From an uncultured Acidimicrobiia bacterium (GTDB taxonomy: Bacteria; Actinomycetota; Acidimicrobiia; Spongiisociales; Spongiisociaceae), in NCBI GenBank assembly GCA_937900165.1, contig CALCCX010000350.1, positions 1 through 9,342 on the forward strand: a DNA stretch of 9,342 bases, written 5' to 3'. Position 1 is the first letter of the stretch; the number at the start of each line of letters is the position of its first letter. Below are positions 6,705 through 9,342 of this stretch, in pieces. Below the pieces are notes generated by a model. It was not told the DNA's origin. It saw nothing but the letters and a program-made list of their open reading frames with translations, and did not search any database. A program made the translations under genes and the position numbers.

Positions 6705-8171
6705 TTACCTGACTATCACGTCATCACCGAGTTCGTTGTCGAGAATGTCAACAACTACCTCGACTGCCTCCTCCGGGGTCAATTCGCCGGACACGACGGC
6801 CTCGATCCCGAGGTAGTAGGCCTCAGACCAAGAGCTGAAGAACGGGCTGTTGGGCTGGAAGGTCGTGAACTCGAGAATCGGCGCCATCTCGCTTTGGAAC
6901 CTTGCGCTCGTGTACGGCTCGTAGTCCGCCTGTGAGTCAAGAATCGCCAGCTTGCCACTGGTCACCGCGTACTCGGTATTGAGTTCCGTGGTCGTCGCCT
7001 TGGAAATGACCAGGAGAGCAAGATCAACGTTCTCCGTGGCCGAACTCACCATGTAGCTGAACGGCTGCGTCAAGGTGATCGGCGTATTGGTTCCTCCAGC
7101 CAGAGCCGGGATGGGACCGAATCCGACATTTTCGAAGAGATACTCTTCTCCACCGAGATCAGAGACGAAGAGCTCGGCCCACTCAGCCCATTGCCATGAA
7201 CCTGCATACCAGAAGAGAACACTTCCCAGGGCGACACCGTTGTGCCAGCTTCCCCAGTCTCCGTCCAGACGAGTGTCGACCATGATGTCACGGTCAACCG
7301 CGTCTCCCACGATCTCGTAGACCTTCTGCGCGGCGGCCTGGTCATAGATCAGAGCACCGCTGTCGTCCAAGATCTCGCCACCAGCCGCATAGTAGAAGTA
7401 CAGGAAGTCCGGGCCGTTCTTCGGCCGAGGCCACCAGCCGAAACCTGGGTCAACGACTCCAGCGTTTACGGCTTCTTCTGCAGTGTCGAACATGTCCTCC
7501 CAGGTGAACTCGCCGCTGGCCAATCTGGCCGGCAGGCTGTCAATGTCCTCTTGGGCCCAGCCAAGCTCAGCCAGAAGATCCTTGCGGAAGTACAGAGGTC
7601 GTGCCTCGGCGTCCTGTGGTACGCCGTAGCGGCGCCCGTTGAGTTCGGTGGACGACCACAGGGAGTCGATCACATCATCGAACTCCGGAAAATCACCCAG
7701 CATGTCGGTCAGGTCGGCGATGATCCCAGAGGCACCCCATGTGCCAATGTTGACATGGCCGGCCGCGATGATGTCTGGTGCTTCGCCCGCGGCAGAAGCA
7801 AGCTCGAACTCGGTGACGTAGTCGCCCGCGTCCGGGTTGTCCTGAATGATCTTGACCTCGACACGGCGACTGTCCCCTGCTGCGGACAGCGCCGCGTTGG
7901 CATCGACGACACCCCTCAGTAGGTTGTTGCAGCGCCCGTCCTCGATGGGTGGTTTCGCCCTGCAGCGGGCCACGAGGGTGACCAACTCGCCCTCCGCAGG
8001 CACTTCGACTTCCACTTCGACTATTGAAGTGACCGTCTCGCCAGGTACCTCGACGATGACCGTCTCCACTGTCGTGTCACCTGCGTCGCCGCCCGAGCAA
8101 GCCGCGGCAACCAGTGCGAACACGACCCCCAGAACGGTCAACGGTAGAAAACGTCTCTCTCTCCGCCTCAT
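6705..8171 (-). CDS. Extracellular solute-binding lipoprotein of the ABC importer (family 1-like)
   Basis: This 488-residue protein is the ligand receptor of the importer. A basic N-terminus (MRRRERR), a hydrophobic core and the lipobox ALVAAAC give cleavage before Cys25 and a lipid anchor. Residues about 33-60 form a low-complexity Val/Glu-rich spacer lifting the binding fold off the membrane. The mature fold (about 64-488) has features of MalE/UgpB-like proteins: APDII near 130, NGRRYGVPQDAEARPLYFRKDLLAELGW, FTWEDMFDTAEE, aromatic-rich stretches (GFGWWPRPKNGP, FWYAGSWQWAEW) suited to stacking on a ring, and a C-terminal SGELTPEEAVEVV helix. Cys70 and Cys81 could form a small disulfide loop. 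The start at 8171 has AAGGAG with a 5-nt spacer. It is first in the operon under two LacI-type operators. Aromatic content favours a carbohydrate-like ligand, but the actual ligand is unknown. Confidence 0.93.
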   Translation of the reverse strand: MRRRERRFLPLTVLGVVFALVAAACSGGDAGDTTVETVIVEVPGETVTSIVEVEVEVPAEGELVTLVARCRAKPPIEDGRCNNLLRGVVDANAALSAAGDSRRVEVKIIQDNPDAGDYVTEFELASAAGEAPDIIAAGHVNIGTWGASGIIADLTDMLGDFPEFDDVIDSLWSSTELNGRRYGVPQDAEARPLYFRKDLLAELGWAQEDIDSLPARLASGEFTWEDMFDTAEEAVNAGVVDPGFGWWPRPKNGPDFLYFYYAAGGEILDDSGALIYDQAAAQKVYEIVGDAVDRDIMVDTRLDGDWGSWHNGVALGSVLFWYAGSWQWAEWAELFVSDLGGEEYLFENVGFGPIPALAGGTNTPITLTQPFSYMVSSATENVDLALLVISKATTTELNTEYAVTSGKLAILDSQADYEPYTSARFQSEMAPILEFTTFQPNSPFFSSWSEAYYLGIEAVVSGELTPEEAVEVVVDILDNELGDDVIVR

Positions 8172-8176
8172 ATCAA

Positions 8177-8232
8177 CTCCTTTTCGATTTTCGCAATCTC
8201 TTTCCTACCGCCTTTCGCCGGGAGGAAAGGAG
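8177..8232 (-). promoter_or_regulatory. Leader segment able to mask the binding-protein ribosome site
   Basis: On the transcript, CUCCUUU (complement of 8226-8232) is exactly complementary to AAAGGAG (complement of 8177-8183), which is the Shine-Dalgarno sequence of the binding-protein gene. A competing local hairpin (CTTTCC with GGAAAG) is also possible. This could make translation conditional on RNA folding; it is inferred from complementarity of only seven bases. Confidence 0.25.
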
Positions 8233-8243
8233 AACTCGTCATT

Positions 8244-8287
8244 GGAAAACATAAAGGTGGGGTCGCACCCGATTGCGCTCGCCCACC
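8244..8287 (-). terminator. Attenuator-like hairpin in the ABC operon leader
   Basis: Read on the minus strand, GGTGGG (8287-8282) pairs with CCCACC (8261-8256), with an inner GCG/CGC helix and an 8-nt loop. It is followed directly by the T-rich run TTTATGTTTTCC (8255-8244). It lies between the predicted transcription start (about 8302) and the start codon at 8171, where a terminator would act as an attenuator. The helix is imperfect and the T-run interrupted, so efficiency is uncertain. Confidence 0.35.
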
Positions 8288-8308
8288 TCCGTCGCCAATT
8301 GAATCGTG

Positions 8309-8338
8309 ACGATAGATTGAACGTTCACATGATTGCAA
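8309..8338 (-). promoter_or_regulatory. Probable promoter of the ABC importer operon
   Basis: On the minus strand, TTGCAA (8338-8333) and TATCGT (8314-8309) are separated by 18 bp. Each hexamer matches four of six consensus bases. The operator core begins 5 nt after the -35 and ends 3 nt before the -10, the same geometry as the TTGACA/TACAGT promoter at 1049-1078. Transcription should start near 8302, giving a leader of about 130 nt. Confidence 0.55.
8317..8328. promoter_or_regulatory. LacI-type operator O3 within the ABC operon promoter
   Basis: TTGAACGTTCAC contains the perfect 10-bp palindrome TGAACGTTCA (8318-8327) with a central CpG, one outer base being off-symmetry. It sits in the spacer between the -35 and -10 of the importer promoter, where a bound repressor would exclude RNA polymerase. 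Confidence 0.8.
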
Positions 8339-8350
8339 GTGAACGTTCAC
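8339..8350. promoter_or_regulatory. LacI-type operator O4 just upstream of the -35
   Basis: GTGAACGTTCAC is a perfect 12-bp palindrome abutting the -35 hexamer. Its core starts exactly 22 bp from that of O3, about two helical turns, so two repressor dimers would lie on the same face of the DNA. Confidence 0.85.
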
Positions 8351-8399
8351 ATGGAAGATCTGGACCAGTGTTCAGGAGAACTCGATCTGTGTTTTGAGT

Positions 8400-8412
8400 G
8401 CCAAACCTTGGC
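8400..8412 (-). terminator. Weak hairpin downstream of the RDD gene
   Basis: GCCAA and TTGGC pair around a 3-nt loop, about 30 nt after the RDD-gene stop codon. The stem is only 5 bp and no T-run follows, so this is a poor terminator candidate. The 89 bp between 8353 and 8441 otherwise shows nothing I can name. Confidence 0.2.
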
Positions 8413-8441
8413 GATGCATGCAGCTTTGTCCTGTGGCCGGT

Positions 8442-8906
8442 TCAGCGGGAATGCACCACCACCGTCTTTGCTGCCTTGTCGTGCAGCCCTCGTCGACGGT
8501 CGTCGAACGCCGCCCAACCGTAGATGACGGCGCCAAACACGGTAACTCCAGGAAGAAACACGAATACACCAGGCAGCACCCACCGCAGCACAGACGGAGC
8601 CGGTCCGGGAAAATGGGCGGTCTGCTCCATCACTACCCTCGTGCCCATCACCATCTTGCCAGGTGTCTGGCCGCGAAAGGCGGTGAAGCCGACGTAGTAT
8701 GCAGCGGCGACCAGCCCTTGGATGACCCTGACAGAAGCGGGAAGTCGCAAACCCTCATCGGCTCCGAGGTCGACATCCAGCACCCCGATCACGATGAGAG
8801 CTATCAGGACCAGAATCGTCCAATCAACCAAGAACCCCAATCCGCGCCTCCAGAACTCAGCGATCTGGCCGTCGGTGATAGGACTTGGCAAGCCACTTTC
8901 GATCAT
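8442..8906 (-). CDS. RDD-family integral membrane protein
   Basis: I choose the ATG at 8906 (154 residues); the frame continues upstream but there it is antisense to greA. The RDD signature is clear: AEFWRRGLGFLVDW (16-29) with Arg and Asp around the first membrane segment, then GQTPGKMVMGTRVV (79-92) between the second and third segments, and DDRRRGLHDKAAKTVVV (135-151) at the C-terminus. About three hydrophobic segments are visible (24-42, 60-78, 106-132). RDD proteins are small membrane proteins of mostly unknown role; some affect ion or salt tolerance, but nothing here shows a specific function. The Shine-Dalgarno sequence before 8906 is weak. It is divergent from greA, with 120 bp between them, and upstream of, but probably not part of, the ABC operon, which has its own promoter. 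Confidence 0.88.
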   Translation of the reverse strand: MIESGLPSPITDGQIAEFWRRGLGFLVDWTILVLIALIVIGVLDVDLGADEGLRLPASVRVIQGLVAAAYYVGFTAFRGQTPGKMVMGTRVVMEQTAHFPGPAPSVLRWVLPGVFVFLPGVTVFGAVIYGWAAFDDRRRGLHDKAAKTVVVHSR

Positions 8907-9026
8907 GTCACGGTCTTGGTTGGGCTCAGACCGTAGACGATTCGTCGAGATCTTCGCCAAAGGGCGACACCTCCCGGTTGGCCCCGGATTCCCAGAACCC
9001 TTGTTTCGGCGGTATTCTGGAGAGCT

Positions 9027-9342
9027 ATGACCGATAAAACCACCTGGCTCTTGCCGGACGCACACCAGAAGCTGATGGACGAGATGGAGCATCTCACCAC
9101 GGTCGGCCGGCGCGAAATCGTCGAAAAGATCGCTGAGGCGCGGGCCCACGGCGACCTCAAGGAGAACGCGGACTACGACGCCGCAAAGAACGAGCAGGGC
9201 ATGATGGAGGCGAGGATTCGCCAGCTCCGCCATCTCCTCGACAACGCGGAAGTGCGCGAAGCCACGGACACCGGACGGGTGGAGGTCGGCTCGGTCGTAA
9301 CGGTCAAAGATGAGGACGGCGATGAGGACGACTATTTCGTCG
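9027..9342 (+). CDS. greA: Transcription elongation factor GreA (3' end outside window)
   Basis: Translating from the ATG at 9027 gives 105 residues to the window edge. The N-terminal antiparallel coiled coil carries the family motif HGDLKENADYDAAKNEQGMMEARI (broken here: HGDLKENADYDAA then KNEQGMMEARI), including the acidic tip residues Asp and Glu that hold Mg in the RNA polymerase secondary channel. The FKBP-like C-terminal domain begins near VEVGSVVTV. GreA stimulates cleavage of backtracked transcripts and rescues stalled polymerase. GGAG at 9019-9022 provides the ribosome site. A TATTCT at 9013-9018 resembles a -10, but it overlaps the region just before the start and has no partner -35 that I trust. 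About 50-55 residues should follow outside the window. It appears unrelated to the regulon to its left. Confidence 0.95.
   Translation, partial: MTDKTTWLLPDAHQKLMDEMEHLTTVGRREIVEKIAEARAHGDLKENADYDAAKNEQGMMEARIRQLRHLLDNAEVREATDTGRVEVGSVVTVKDEDGDEDDYFV

Noticed and set aside
8907..9233. N-terminal extension of the RDD gene (263-residue form)
   Set aside because: The extra part is antisense to greA and carries no RDD-type sequence; the 154-residue form begins shortly before the RDD signature.
1..9342. CRISPR arrays, insertion sequences, tRNA or rRNA genes, phage or toxin-antitoxin modules
   Set aside because: Reading both strands I saw no regularly spaced repeats, transposase motifs, terminal inverted repeats or RNA-gene signatures; the only repeated element is the short operator palindrome.

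Overview
The window looks like chromosome from a moderately high-GC bacterium, most likely an actinomycete-type lineage (an Acidimicrobiia-like organism is my best guess; Chloroflexota is an alternative). This rests on GC-rich third codon positions, an Actinobacteria-style lipoprotein signal (ALVAAAC) and a Val/Glu-rich linker in the binding protein. The assignment is inference and cannot be settled without a search.

Layout. From base 1 to 1017 (minus strand, running off the left edge) lies a LacI-family repressor gene. Divergent from it is a two-gene plus-strand unit (1267-3533): a glycerophosphodiester phosphodiesterase (GDPD, UgpQ-like), overlapped by ATGA with a 492-residue protein that joins a HAD phosphatase-like domain to a second GDPD-like domain of the menorin/FAM151 (DUF2181) kind. 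Convergent with it, only 34 bp away, is a four-gene minus-strand operon (8171 down to 3568) for a carbohydrate/glycerol-phosphate type ABC importer: lipoprotein binding protein, MalF/UgpA-like permease, MalG/UgpE-like permease and MalK/UgpC-like ATPase. To the right lie an unrelated RDD-family membrane protein gene (8906-8442, minus) and, divergent from it, the start of greA (9027 to the window end, plus). Both partial genes, the LacI gene and greA, run off the window edges.

How it works together. Four copies of a TGAACGTTCA-type palindrome occur, two between the LacI gene and the GDPD unit and two upstream of the ABC operon; I saw no others when scanning for half-sites. In both promoters one copy lies between the -35 and -10 hexamers with the same spacing (5 nt after the -35, 3 nt before the -10). 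This ties the outer transporter operon and the inner hydrolase operon into one LacI-type regulon. The simplest reading is import of a phosphodiester-containing (probably sugar- or polyol-linked) compound, cleavage by GDPD-type enzymes, and dephosphorylation of the product by the HAD domain. The substrate is unknown. The HAD-GDPD-like fusion inside this regulon is the most novel element.
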